From: Prunella strophiata
Taxonomy: Eukaryota; Chordata; Aves; Passeriformes; Prunellidae
Direction: 5' to 3'
Assembly: GCA_036583965.1 (NCBI GenBank)
Contig: JAZBQD010000031.1
Coordinates: 62,001-126,000, forward strand
Length of the DNA: 64,000 nucleotides
The notes under the pieces were generated by a model, which made no database searches, had not been told where the DNA came from, and saw only the letters and a list, made by a program, of their open reading frames with translations. Below, piece after piece: positions 12,099-61,304 of this stretch. Position numbers and translations under genes: made by a program. Position 1 is the first letter of the stretch. Each line of letters opens with the position of its first letter.

Positions 12099-15000
12099 TT
12101 AGCCCAGGGGAGTCTTGGGGCCAGCAGCCCTGGTGCCAGTGCTGGGGGAGTCTCCAGCCCCTCCCAGCACCGTCCAGCTGTCTGGGGGCGGCCCCAGGCG
12201 GTAGCACAGTAGCTGTGCTGTAGGAGAGCTCGATGGGGGCACAAGAGGTATTAATTCTGAAAAGGGAGAGAAAGGAAGACACGAACCATAAGGTGTGTAC
12301 AGCTGGGAGCCAGCACAGCCTGCAAAGGGAAGCAGATGTTCCCACGTGAGCATCAGCCCCTCCTTGCCTTACAGAGGACATGTTGGGGGAAGAGCCAATA
12401 CAGCACTGAAAAAACTTACCTGCTGGACTGTGGAGTCCCCTCCCCAGCTCCTCCATGCTGCTTTGGAAGAAAACACAGCATCCATCATACCCCAAGCATG
12501 GCCTTCTGAGAGACATGGCATGCTCATGACCCTGGCATGGCAGGAAAGGCATAGCAGCAGCAGGCACTGGGGGTGCAGAAGGCCCTAAGCCCCCTTGATA
12601 CCAAACTCTCCTCCCAGGCCAGCCTGTCCCGAGATTGCAAAGCCATATCTCCTTCCCATCAGGAACTCCATGTCCAAAGGGGTGGTGTTTCACTGGGCTA
12701 CACATACAGCTCCAGCCTGTGCACACACTGGCTCCCGGGTGACACCGGCTCAAGCCAAGCTCAGACCTGCTAGACCCAGCTGGGTGCCTGCTGCCACGTA
12801 CATGGGGAACAGCCATGATGGAATGGGCCCCACAGGCCCACCACCTGCACTTCTGCAGACCTGCACGTTAATCCTCTGCTGCTGGACTGTTCCATCAGCT
12901 CCTTCCCAGCACAGGACACACACCATCAAGCTCAGCACACAGCCCCAATCCACGCAGAAGTCAGTATGACCAGGCCTCTATCCTGGTCCAACCCCCAGAG
13001 AAATCAGTGGGAAAAGAGGGACAACTGAGTTCCATGTGAGAGGCATGTCTGGACAGGCTGGCCTCAGCAAAGACTGGCAGGAACAGAGTAAGAAACATCT
13101 CTGGGTGCATCCTGGGGGTCAGCATCTGTACCCCAAATTTCTGCTGCAAAAGCTGGACTGCATGGTCTGTTCTTCCACCACTCAACCCTCTATTCAATCG
13201 AGCTCTCAGCAGGTAGAAGCAGAGAAATACCAGGAAGCTTCCCCCTTGGTTCCATGCAGCTCTCTTCCACGATCCCTCTATGCCCACAGCCCGAGCAGGT
13301 CCCCTTGCATGGGGCACAGAGAACAAGACAAGACAGGGTTCATCAGAGAGATCCCTGAATACAAGCAGCAGGTCACCACCTACCCAGACAAGATTTCACT
13401 GACATTATCATCTTCCTCCTCCTCCTCCTCCTCCTGGCAAGCAAACAAACAAAAACCCACCATGACATCTCATTGCATGGGCAGGTGTCTGCCAGGAGCG
13501 AGGCTGGGCTGCTCAGACCCCGTCTGGCCCCTTCAGAAGACAGCCACTATCCAGGCACAGTACAAATGTTTCCCACAAGCAGTGGGGGAAAGACTGGAGT
13601 GCTGGGCTTCCAGAACTTTCTGGGCTTGGGCATACAGGGACAGACAGGCCATAGCTCATCCCACATCCCCTCCAGGTGCAAAGCCCCAAACACAAGTTGT
13701 GAGCATGGACAATGCTGACAGAGCTGCTGACACAGTGCACCTCTGCCCAGGGACAGTGGTGGGTGGGCACACCCTGCAGCTGGAGGGGCAGGCAGAGACT
13801 ACCAGGAGCAGGCTGTGCACAGGTACAACCCCAAGTACTGCCAGGCTGGACTCACTCATGGAAGCATGAGGCCAAGGACCAAGCATCCAGAAGTTCCCAG
13901 ACAGGGACATAGTGAGACCAGTATGACAATGCTCCAATTGCTCTGGCCATGCAGGAAGTGCAGTGCAGATGGGCTGGGCTGAGCCTTAGCCCAGGCTGGC
14001 AGGATGATGATCCAAGGGTCCTCTCCTTCAGAGGCAGTTCTCACCCCAGCCATGAAACCAGGTGTGCAGCCCAGGTCCCAGGTCCCTGTGTGACAGGGCC
14101 AGCAGGGTTGAGGCTGCAGCAGTGCTGGGCCATGACAGCAGAGCTCCTGGAGCACAGACACCAAAGAGCTGCACCTGCTGTGTGAGCCACACAGCACAGT
14201 GCACCTCCTCACATCAGGCTGACATGTGTGATGGGGGCTGTGCAGGTATCAGCAGGGTTCTGGGAGGGCAGGAGCTGCAGAGGGGTCACTCTGTCCCTGC
14301 CCTAATTCCAGACAGCCCTTGGCATGGGCCTCACTTGCACATACTGTACCCCAAAGTGGCGTGTGAAGGGAGTGCTCCCTGGGGGGGCTGGCTCACGGGG
14401 TCTGCCGGCCTCACTGCTCTCCAAGACACATGAAGGGTGAAGGGGCTGATCCTGCCTAGAGCCTGGGACAGGGCAAAAGCAGCAGTTAGTGCCTGCAACC
14501 TGCAGAAAGCCCAGCTGGGAATGTACAGGCAAGACTGTGGGTGAGTAACAGGGAATTCTGGCTGTGCTGGCAGGAGGGTGCAAACAAAGGTGAGAGGTCA
14601 CTGCTCAGGCCAGGTACCACCAGCCCTGAGCTGGGCTACAGCTCAGGCAACGCACAGCAGTTTAGCATAGAGAGCAGCTACACCTCCTACCCCAGCTGAA
14701 GATGGGGAGTGGCAGAGAACAAAACCATAAGGACAACATTCTCCCTGGCTGGTGTGTTTCACCAGAGACACACTGATTCCAGAGCTATGCAGTGAGATAC
14801 ATCTGAGAAATTCCTCCTACCTGCATGTGTTGCTTCCCAGAGATCCAGTGCCATCTGAAAGGCCTGGGCAACAGTCAGAGTCACAGCTTGGGCCTGTGTA
14901 CATGAAAGAGAGGTAATGCCTGCTACCACCTGGGCCCTCAATGCAGGATAACCCCACTGCCATGAAATCTGAGACCCCCCAGCATCCCTTGCTGCCTTTC

Positions 15001-18000
15001 TCTGCAGAACACACATATGGAAGGCCAGAGCTCAGTTCTGTGTCTGTCTGCCCCTTGGGGCCAGCCACCCCCAAGAACAGACCCTCAGGAGCTGGGACAG
15101 GAAACCCCCCCCTTTGTTCACTCCCTGCCTGTGCAGCACATGAGTACACCTGCTCCCTGGCTCCAAATCCAGCTGAGGCTCGCACAGGTAATGGCCTTCT
15201 CTTACTGAAGGGAAAGAAAGCAGGCCCTTGCTCCCACCCATACCTGACGGAGCCAAGAGCAGAAGGTAAGTGCTTACAATCTTCTTCTTGGGTGAGAGGA
15301 AGGCATGGCACTCCAGTGCCCCGCTCTCCTGGCTCTGAGCAACATAAGCAAAAACTTTGTTCTGCAGCTTGTCTGTTGTGCAGTAGGAGATCCTGTGGGC
15401 AGAGAAGAGCTGTCAGGACAATCCAGGACGCTGGCATGGCACTTCTGCTGCACTCCCAGCACATCAGCAAGCACTGCTGACAACCTGAGGCTTTCACCTG
15501 CCTGAGCTGACTAGGTAGCCCAAACCCCCAGCAAGGGCCAGAGGCTGTCTGGTACCTGCAGCAGATAAGAGATCACTGCATCCAAAGGCACTCCCTCCTG
15601 TGCCATCCCAGAGTGCCCTGTAGTTTTCTGGTGGCCAGCTTAACCCAGTGTGTGAATTCAAGCACTGGGACAAGAGGAGTACAGAAGGGTGGGTGATTGC
15701 CTCCAAGGACACAGCTGGAGGCCAGGCAGAGGGATGGTCTGATCTGGCACATCAGCTCTGGCTCTGAGACCTTACATTTTGCAGCAAAGAGATGTCCTGT
15801 CTCTGCTTCCCATCTAGCCACCAGACTGCACGCTTACTGCCCCTCCCACCCAGCACCCACAGACACCCAACCCAAAGGACAAGTGGCAGCAGGAGAAATC
15901 AACATCAATTCTCACAGCAACTGCCTTTAGCCCGCCCAAGTAAGCTGCAGCCAGAAGGGTGGTCCCACGGCAGTGGAGGCAGACATGCAGTCCTGTCCTA
16001 ACTGTGGGGCTTTCCAATCACAAGCCTCAAAATCCTGCTGAATGCCAGAAGAGAGAGGCAGGGCACAGGGAGATGATGGATGGGCTGATGAACTCAAGAC
16101 CACCCAGGACTCTGCCTACACTCAGCCTCAGGCAGTGCTGGGAGCACAGCAGAGAGAGGGCGCAGGCTTCAGGGAGCCAAGGAAAGACCTAAGCTTGAAG
16201 GTACTGCTGACAGAAAGCCCAGCCCTCCCTGGCTGCTCAAATTTCCATCAATCTTCAGCTGGCTGCTGGGAAACACTCAGCCCATACCTGTGACATGCCC
16301 ACCTGTAGATGGAGATGTTCTCCACCATCTCCTTAGTGTCTGCATCCTGCAGTGAGATGCCCCTTGGAGACACTGTCAGAATCACCTTCTGAAACTTGCG
16401 AGCTCCAACCCGTGCCTGGCAGTGGAAAAACACCAGCAATCTCTACAAACCTGGCAAGGGTCTTCATCTCACCCCCTTGCTGGAAGGAGCCCTGCAGACT
16501 GTGTACAGTATCACTCACTTGGATACTTGCTGCAAAGGCTCCTGCTGTAGGGATGGGACAGCAAAGTCTGGCAATCAGGCATGCCCTGCATAGAACACTC
16601 TTCAAATCTGTTCACTCTACTGCCACACACAGAGGAAGGGACAGACCCCACTTCTCCCAGTACTTCACCCTTCTCTCCATGCTGTGGCAGGCACAGCTCT
16701 GCTCCCAGCCAGGTTCAGGTGTGGGAGCAGGTGGCTGGGACTGTCCTGCAGGAAGACAGCTTCCCCCCAGCACACAGGCAGACAACAGTAGCCTCCTGCA
16801 TGCCAGCCTCCTCTTGGGAACGGCACAGTCCCTCACTGGAGTTCAGGGCTAGGACACAGACAGTTCCCTGTGCAGGGGCTGGGCCCTGACCCCACACACC
16901 AGGGCCCCAGGACTGGGTCTCACCGTGGCCACGATCCTGCGGATGGCGGCAGCAGCCATGTCTTCTCCTTTTGGTTTTTCTACCAGCGTCATGCCCAGAT
17001 ACTTGAGGGTGAAGCACATCCCCTCAAGCAGTGGCTCCTGCATATCGGCCCAGCTCTCAGGAAGCTCTGCAAAGACAAAAGCCCTTAGAAGCCATGTGCC
17101 AGCAGCCCCACAGCTAGTCCTGCCAGAGCCACCCCACTCATGGCTCCCAGCAGCAGTGTTCCCCCCCAGCAAGACACTCTCCTGGCTCTGTGACACTGTC
17201 ATAAGAGGAACAGAAGGAGTGGACAGTTCACCCTTGAAGCTTTAGTCCTCTAGCCCTGGAAGTCCAAGCTCTGTCAGCACAGACAAACAGCTTCCGCATA
17301 TCTGCACAGGGCTGAGAATGCTGCAGCCCTCATTGCTGTCTGCAGAAACCTTGCGTTCCTGGGTCTCATCTGTTTCATTATAAATAAAATGTTCTCTGTA
17401 GTGCATTCATCTCAGCCACCTGAGCTGCTGGCACACCTGAAGAGCAGCAACATTCACTGCCACACTCAGATAAAAATCACCAGATTGGCCCAGTGTAAGC
17501 AAAACTAACCCCTTGGCATCTCATCTGCAGCAGCAGGGTGCCAGGGCAGAGGCAGCTTAGTCAGCACTTGTGGTCCAAGCTGGGATGACTGGGAAACAAC
17601 TGCACCACAGATGCTTTGTTAAGAAAGAGATGGGAATTGCCAAGATATGTACTGTTCACACTAAGCTAATACTTTTCAGGGTTATTTTCACCTCTTCCCT
17701 GGGATTTGCTCCCTGAGCATTACTGGCACACTTGCAGAAGGGTCCAACTCATAATTGGAATAATCTGAACCCACAGGGAAATCAGGAGACCTTATTTGCA
17801 CAGCATACTCTTGTACAAGTGACAACTATCAGGGAGGCTGCCTGGTGCCATGCAGGCACCAGTGACCTCCACCCTGGGCAGTAGAACCCTGTGTCACTCC
17901 AAACTCTGAGGACAGTACATGTATACGAGGGCTGCCAGGGCAAGGGCTGGTGCTCCAGCAAAGCCTCAGGCAGCTGACTGAGAATAGCCAACACAGTCCT

Positions 18001-18734
18001 CCTGTGCCACAGGATACCTGCAGGGTCAAGGAATCATGGAGTGGTTTGGGTGGGAAAGGACCTTAAAGCTCCTTCAGTTTCATTCCCACAGGCAGGACAC
18101 CTTCCACTAGACCAGGTTGTTCCAAGTCCTGTCCAACCTAGCCTTGAACACTTCCAGGGATGTGTCCATGGGTCGGTCTCGAATCCTGCCGGGCCGCAGA
18201 CAGCACGGGCTGGCCTGGCACACTCGCAGAGGACCAGGCGCGGCAGTCCGAGAGGCCCGAGGCCCGCGGAGGCCGGGGAGGTTCCCGGTGCAGTGCAGCG
18301 TGTTCCAGCGTCTGGCGCGGCCGCCCAGGCCCCTCAGCCCCCTGGCGCGGGCGGCCTCGATTCACAAGTGGGGCAGGAGGTGACAGCACGGGGAGCGGGG
18401 CAGGGAGGGCTCGGCGAGAAGCTGCAGCGCTACGGTGCCCCAGCCGGCAGTGCCCCGGCCCCTTCGGCCCGACCCCCTCGCCCCCCCTAACCCGGCCACC
18501 TCTACGGCCGCTCCCGTCCCCCAGTCCTCCAGGCCCCTCAGACTGCCCTGCTGCAGGCAGCGGCCGTATTCCCAGCCTGACTGCGCCCAGCTGCGGGCTC
18601 CCCGCCCGGAGCGATGCCCGACCCCGACCCTGCACCCGTCCGCACTCACTGCGCCGCCGGCGGAGACCCAGACCGTGCGGGGCGAGGCGCGGGCTCCGCA
18701 GCACGGCGCGCCCCGCCGCTCGCAGCGCCTCCAT
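12099..18734 (-). CDS. PTB-domain adaptor, LDLRAP1/ARH-like paralogue
   Basis: Nine exons read on the minus strand: 18734-18650, 17066-16924, 16415-16303, 15392-15278, 14893-14821, 14462-14335, 13433-13384, 12460-12420 and 12256-12099. All junctions are AG/GT with matching phases; 906 bases give 301 residues, close to human LDLRAP1 (308). Residues 1-28 (MEALRAAGRAVLRSP...) match the ARH N terminus. A PTB/PID domain spans about 29-176, with KLPESWAD, EGMCFTLKYLGMTLVE, KVILTVSPRGI, YRISYCTTDK, KVFAYVAQSQ, LECHAFL and the closing helix AQAVTLTVAQAFQMALDLW. The tail (177-301) starts GSRQD, like ARH, then diverges: a run of seven Glu and two Asp (220-228), NVSEILSG, and a Pro/Ser-rich end. I see no LLDLE-type clathrin box and no clear AP-2 appendage motif. 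ARH-family PTB domains bind FxNPxY tails of LDL-receptor-type receptors. Similarity to ARH is strong; the paralogue assignment and any endocytic role are inferred. The last three exons rest on splice logic and phase more than on homology. Confidence 0.85.
13384..13433 (-). repeat. GAG trinucleotide run inside a coding exon (poly-Glu)
   Basis: Plus-strand (TCC)n/(CTC)n at about 13414-13433 encodes six GAG and one GAA codons at the start of exon 7 of the LDLRAP1-like gene. It follows an AG acceptor (CTTGCCAG), and a GTAGGT donor closes the exon. The run is short but could vary in length between individuals. Confidence 0.65.
18031..18168 (-). repeat. CR1 LINE 3' fragment (antisense)
   Basis: A short copy in intron 1 of the LDLRAP1-like gene. 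It begins GAATCATGGAGTGGTTTGGG and includes 'GGAAAGGACCTTAAAGCTCC', 'ACCTTCCACTAGACCAGG' and 'CCTTGAACACTTCCAGGGAT', all diagnostic antisense CR1 text. Confidence 0.9.
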
Positions 18735-18958
18735 AGCGGAGCCGGGATCGAGCCGAGCCGAGCCGAGCCGATCCCTGCCGGTGTGGGAGGGTCGGTCCCC
18801 GCGGGCTCGACGCGCTCGCGTCAGCGCGGCGGAGGCGGCGGGGTTGCCACGGCAGCGGGGGCGGGGCGAGGCGGGCTCCGCAGCGGCGGCGGCAGCGGAG
18901 CGGGCCCGTGCGACCACCCCGGCCCCGTGGGACCAGCCCGGGCCCAGCGGAGGGCGCG
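18735..18958. promoter_or_regulatory. bidirectional promoter, LDLRAP1-like (-) / IFT172 (+)
   Basis: Only 224 bases separate the two ATG codons, which face away from each other. The spacer holds four or five tandem GAGCC units (about 18750-18770), GC boxes (GGGGGCGGGGC at 18857-18867) and an X-box-like site, and no TATA box. Both first exons fit the known proteins, so transcription must start within or very near this spacer in both directions. Confidence 0.8.
18843..18856 (+). promoter_or_regulatory. X-box-like RFX binding site
   Basis: GTTGCC-AC-GGCAGC is an imperfect inverted repeat that differs from the ciliary X-box consensus GTTGCCATGGCAAC in the spacer and one half-site base. It lies 103 bases before the IFT172 ATG. 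RFX factors drive many IFT genes through such sites, so the context strengthens the call. Binding itself is not shown by sequence. Confidence 0.65.
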
Positions 18959-57712
<38,754 letters not shown>

Positions 57713-57761
57713 GCAGGACTGGGGCAGCTTTCAGGCCTGTTCCTCAGCACCTTCCACATCC

Positions 57762-57767
57762 AATAAA
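57762..57767 (+). terminator. IFT172: IFT172 polyadenylation signal
   Basis: AATAAA (ACATCCAATAAACATG) only 50 bases after the TGA stop, so the 3' UTR is very short (about 70 bases). The next gene, KRTCAP3, converges from the other side, with its own signal about 290 bases away. Confidence 0.85.
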
Positions 57768-58058
57768 CATGTTATCTCAGCCCTGCCGTGCTCCTGTTTG
57801 CCAGGGGATGCTGGGCCCAGAACACCTGCAGCTGCTGGGCACAGGGCTGTAAACCCTGTACATGTGATTCAACCCCCACGTCCATGGGTGACTTCCATAC
57901 TGAGGCCATGGCTCTGTCAACATCCCTGTGCTTGGGGAGTGGCAGGCACAGGGATGGGCTCACAGAGTAGCTGCACTTTCCTTCCCTTGGCAGGCCTTGC
58001 TCCCAACCAGCACTCACCTGGCAGAGACACTTAGAACAGTCAGTGTAGAAAGGAAAAG

Positions 58059-58068
58059 TTTATTTATT
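58059..58068 (-). terminator. KRTCAP3: KRTCAP3 polyadenylation signals (two overlapping)
   Basis: TTTATTTATT on the plus strand reads as two overlapping AATAAA hexamers on the minus strand, about 550 bases after the KRTCAP3 stop. Confidence 0.75.
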
Positions 58069-58614
58069 CAAGAAAACTAGAGATCTACACCAAAGGGATT
58101 CTTCCCCTTCTGTTCCCTGACATGTCTGAGCACAGGCACAGCCAGCTGCCATGCCTGCAATAGCACCAGGACTTGGGCCCCAGCACTGCCCACCCCCATC
58201 ACTGCTGACAGAAACCAACAGCCTTCAGCACACCAGGAAGGGCCCAGCAGCTTGGGGTGAGGATGGGAGAGCATCTGGGGCCCACAGCACCTGCTGCCCT
58301 GCAGGGTCTGTCCTAGGTGGGGTGGTAGAGCTGGGGGAGGGGGCAAGGCACACCCCTCAGCCCTGCAGCCTGCTGCAGGAGGTGTGACGTCACCTTGGCC
58401 CCAACCTTGCTGGATCACAGCACTCCTGCAGCACCACCTGGGAGCAAAGGAGCAGTGTCAGTGCCAGGCTGCAGGGCCCAGCATCACTGACTCCTCTGCC
58501 CATGTTCCTAGGAAGAGGTGTTTTGGGGGGCTGGTGTAGGCATGGGCCCTCTTGATGTCAGAGCCTGCTCCCCCCATCCCAAGCATGGCCCACATGGGGC
58601 ACTCACCTCTCCAG

Positions 58615-60453
58615 CTAGGCAGGAGACTCAGCAAGCCCTGCCAGGAGCTGCTGCCTCTCACGGAGTGGCTTCTCCATTGTGCTACTTGGCCTGGCCAGCT
58701 AGAGAGGAAAAAAAAAAGACAAAAAGAAGCGTAGGGTAGCAAGGACCTGTGATGGGTAGTGTTCTCACAAAAAAAGAATAGGCCTGGCTACCAGGGGGAT
58801 GAAGAAGAGGGTCCCTCTGCAACTACCCATGAAGGGGTGCTGGTCTGGCACTTAGGCTGGCTAGAAGAGGTTCCAACTCAGCATCCCCCCTACTGCTGCA
58901 CAGCCTCCTTGTTCGCAGCAGAACCCAGCACCTTCTAAATGCAGCACAAAGGCAGCAATCCTGGGGGAGATGCAGGGAAATCTGTCCAGCTCAGCGGGGC
59001 ATACCTGGTCTTTGCCATAGCTGTGTGCACAGGGCCCGATGCCCTGGAAGACCAGAGCCACCAAACAGCACCTGCCCGAGAGCACGGCTTCTGCAGCTGC
59101 CAGCAGCAGGGAGGGGAACCAGAGGGCCAGGGCTGTGTCCTGTGGAGCAGGGGGTCACAGGAACGTGGGCACTGCACCAGGTTGGCTGAACACACTCAGC
59201 AGAGACTGTGTGGACAGTAGGGGAAAGAAGGGGGAGAGGGAGAGAGAAGGGAAGCAGGAAGGAGAGTGAGAGTGTAAAGAAAAGAAAGACGAGAGGAAGC
59301 AGAGAGAGAAGCTGATGGGAGGAGTGGGGCTGTGCAGTGACTCACGTAGATGCGCGTGGTGTTGAAGGGACAGTCGTTAGTCGCAATGGCTGCACGGGCG
59401 TCCACAGGCAGCGCAGAGCTGTTACATCCCCGGACGAGGTGTGTGCCCCGGCTGTGCACCGTGAGGCCGAAGGCCAGCGCCAGCCCCACGCTGCACGCGG
59501 TGGACAGGAGGCAGTTCAGCAGAGAGACGCCCAGCAGGGTCCAGTGCTGCAGGCGGCAAGAATACGAGTGGGACTGGCACGAGCTCGGGGAAGCGCTCCG
59601 GCCGGGCACCTGCGTCTCCGCAGAACTGCTCCCCCGAGGAGCACACACGACGTCTCGCCTCTTCCAGCACGGCTCAGCCACGCCCTCGGCTGAGGCTCTC
59701 GCACCTTTCGCATCCTTCCACCCGCCGTGAGCTCGGCACCGCTGGACACCCCTTCGCTCGGGCTCCGTGGAGAACCCCGCGCAGGTCTGGCCGCGTGCCG
59801 GGAGCCCGCAGCCCGCAGCCCAGCCCGGCTCACCCCCCCTCGTGTCCGCCCACCCTGCGAGCCCACGCGGGACCCCCGACCCGGCTGCAGCTTAGCCCAC
59901 CGAAGCGCTTTTGCCCGAGGACGGCGCTCGCACCCTTCCGGAGCGACCGGCGGGGCCGAGCCGGGGACAGGCGACAGCCGCGGCGCCCGCCGCCGCCGCC
60001 GAGGCGGAAGGAGCCCGCAGGGCCAAGGTCCAGGGGAGCGGCTGCCGGAGGGGCAGGGCCGCGCCGAGGCCCCCCCGCCTGCTCGGCCGCAGCCCCGCAC
60101 TCACCAGGACCGCCCGGGACAGGTTGTGCGACACCAGGATGGCGACGATGCCCGCGGCGATGCTCTGCGGAGAGACCTGCGCTCAGCAGGGCCCGGGCGG
60201 GGCAAAGCCCGCCGCCCCCCCCGCCCGGTCCGGCCGCGCTCACCAGCAGCCCCGAGCACACCGACACCACGTTGGCCGCCGCGTACTCGGGGGTGACGGC
60301 GCGGCGGGCGCCGGCCACGTGCCGCAGCACCGAGCCGTGCACGATGGCGCCCAGCACGAGGCTGCCGTGGCCCAGCACGATCAGCCCCAGCCCCGAGCGC
60401 ATCAGCCGCCGCGGCTCCGCCAGCGCTCCCGGGCCCCACCGCCCCCCGGCCAT
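58615..60453 (-). CDS. KRTCAP3: KRTCAP3, keratinocyte-associated protein 3
   Basis: Five coding exons on the minus strand: 60453-60244, 60164-60105, 59546-59346, 59139-59005 and 58698-58615 (TAG), all in phase 0, 690 bases or 229 residues (human 240). The protein is a four-pass membrane protein. Segments lie at about 20-42 ([19 protein letters not shown]), 60-84 ([20 protein letters not shown]), 95-120 ([20 protein letters not shown]) and 160-190 ([19 protein letters not shown]). VLRHV and [11 protein letters not shown] after the first segment match the family. The large extracellular loop has NSS and NTT glycosylation sequons and CPFNTTRIY, also family-typical. The last exon ([19 protein letters not shown]...) is weakly similar to the human tail and rests mainly on splice sites and phase. 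Function is poorly known; mammalian work links it to stress and body-weight traits. It is tail-to-tail with IFT172. Confidence 0.92.
59216..59328 (+). repeat. purine-rich tract in KRTCAP3 intron 3
   Basis: About 110 bases of almost pure A/G on the plus strand (GGGGAAAGAAGGGGGAGAGGG... GAAAAGAAAGACGAGAGGAAG). It lies just downstream of the KRTCAP3 exon 3 donor, which makes it a polypyrimidine stretch in the transcript. Confidence 0.7.
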
Positions 60454-60880
60454 GGCCGCCGCCACCGCCCCGCTGAGCGCCGCTCGCACCGCCCCGGGGC
60501 AGGGACGGGCGGCCCGGCCCGGCCCCCCGGCCCGCCCCGCAAGAGGCGGCACTCGCGTCTTTACAAAACAGTTTATTAAAAATAGGAAATGATAGAAATG
60601 AGATGCAGGAGCCGCGGCTCGACCCCGCCGCGCGCCAGGACGACACTGGGCCCCGGGGCCGCTGCAGGCCCGGGAGTCCCCGGTAAGAGCCGGGGGCTGC
60701 CGGGGGCTGCAGGGGCCGCGGGGCCGCAGCCCGGAGCCAGCACTCGCCATGACCCCGGGCGGGTGCGAACCAGTAAACAAAGTGCAGCCGGCGGCAGGAG
60801 CGAAGCGCCGGGTGGGGAGGGGGGGACAAGCCCGGCCACCCCTAGGCCCACGGCGCGGGAATGGGAGGGAGTGACCGGGG
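59440..60880. promoter_or_regulatory. KRTCAP3: CpG island over KRTCAP3 exons 1-3
   Basis: Strong GC and CpG enrichment starts inside KRTCAP3 exon 3 and extends past exon 1 into the end of the NRBP1 3' UTR. It marks the likely KRTCAP3 promoter. Long open frames here on both strands, for example 59795-60592 plus and 60780-59830 minus, overlap the real exons or are GC artefacts. Confidence 0.75.
60572..60577 (-). terminator. NRBP1: NRBP1 polyadenylation signal
   Basis: TTTATT on plus is AATAAA on minus, in the AT-rich context ACAGTTTATTAAAAATAGG. It is the only strong signal seen downstream of the NRBP1 stop. Confidence 0.75.
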
Positions 60881-60914
60881 GTGCAGGGCTTAGGGGCTCA
60901 CCCCTGCTTACCTT

Positions 60915-60920
<6 letters not shown>

Positions 60921-60964
<44 letters not shown>
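60921..60964. repeat. 44-base A homopolymer
   Basis: An uninterrupted A run on the plus strand, followed by AAAGAAAGAAAAA-like decay, in the NRBP1 3' UTR. Runs this long are often mis-sized in assemblies. Confidence 0.9.
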
Positions 60965-60966
<2 letters not shown>

Positions 60967-61304
60967 AAGAAAAACCCATTTCTGTGCTGTGCAAAAGACA
61001 CTGTACAATTCAAACAGAACAAACTCCATGCACATGAGTGGGGCTGCAGAATGCCCCAAACCAGGCCTCAGCTCTGCAGCACAACCTGGCAAATCCCAAC
61101 AAAAACAGGGCTGGAAATAATACTGATGCGCAAAGTCCCCTTTAGGAGGCGGGCAGGGAGGACTGTCGATGAGCCCAGCCACGGCACATGCAGGATGAGC
61201 TTCCAAGCACTGCAGCTGGGGTCTTGCGGATGCCCGACAGCGGTGGGCAGACACAGATGGGTCGCAGGCAGCGATGCCACGATGGCTGCCCAAGAGCCAC
61301 GGGG

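Larger units (their letters stand above)
60555..61304 (-). other. NRBP1: NRBP1 3' untranslated region
   Basis: From the NRBP1 TAG stop to just past the polyadenylation signal at 60572. It contains a 44-base A run (U run in the mRNA) and ends about 100 bases before the KRTCAP3 start codon, inside the same CpG island. Confidence 0.75.

Noticed and set aside
11719..12816. 365-codon open frame on the minus strand
   Set aside because: It crosses two real exons of the LDLRAP1-like gene in the wrong frame and runs through their introns; it has no protein similarity.
59795..60829. Several 190-316 codon frames on both strands
   Set aside because: Same GC effect over KRTCAP3 exons 1-2; only the segments matching KRTCAP3 are coding.
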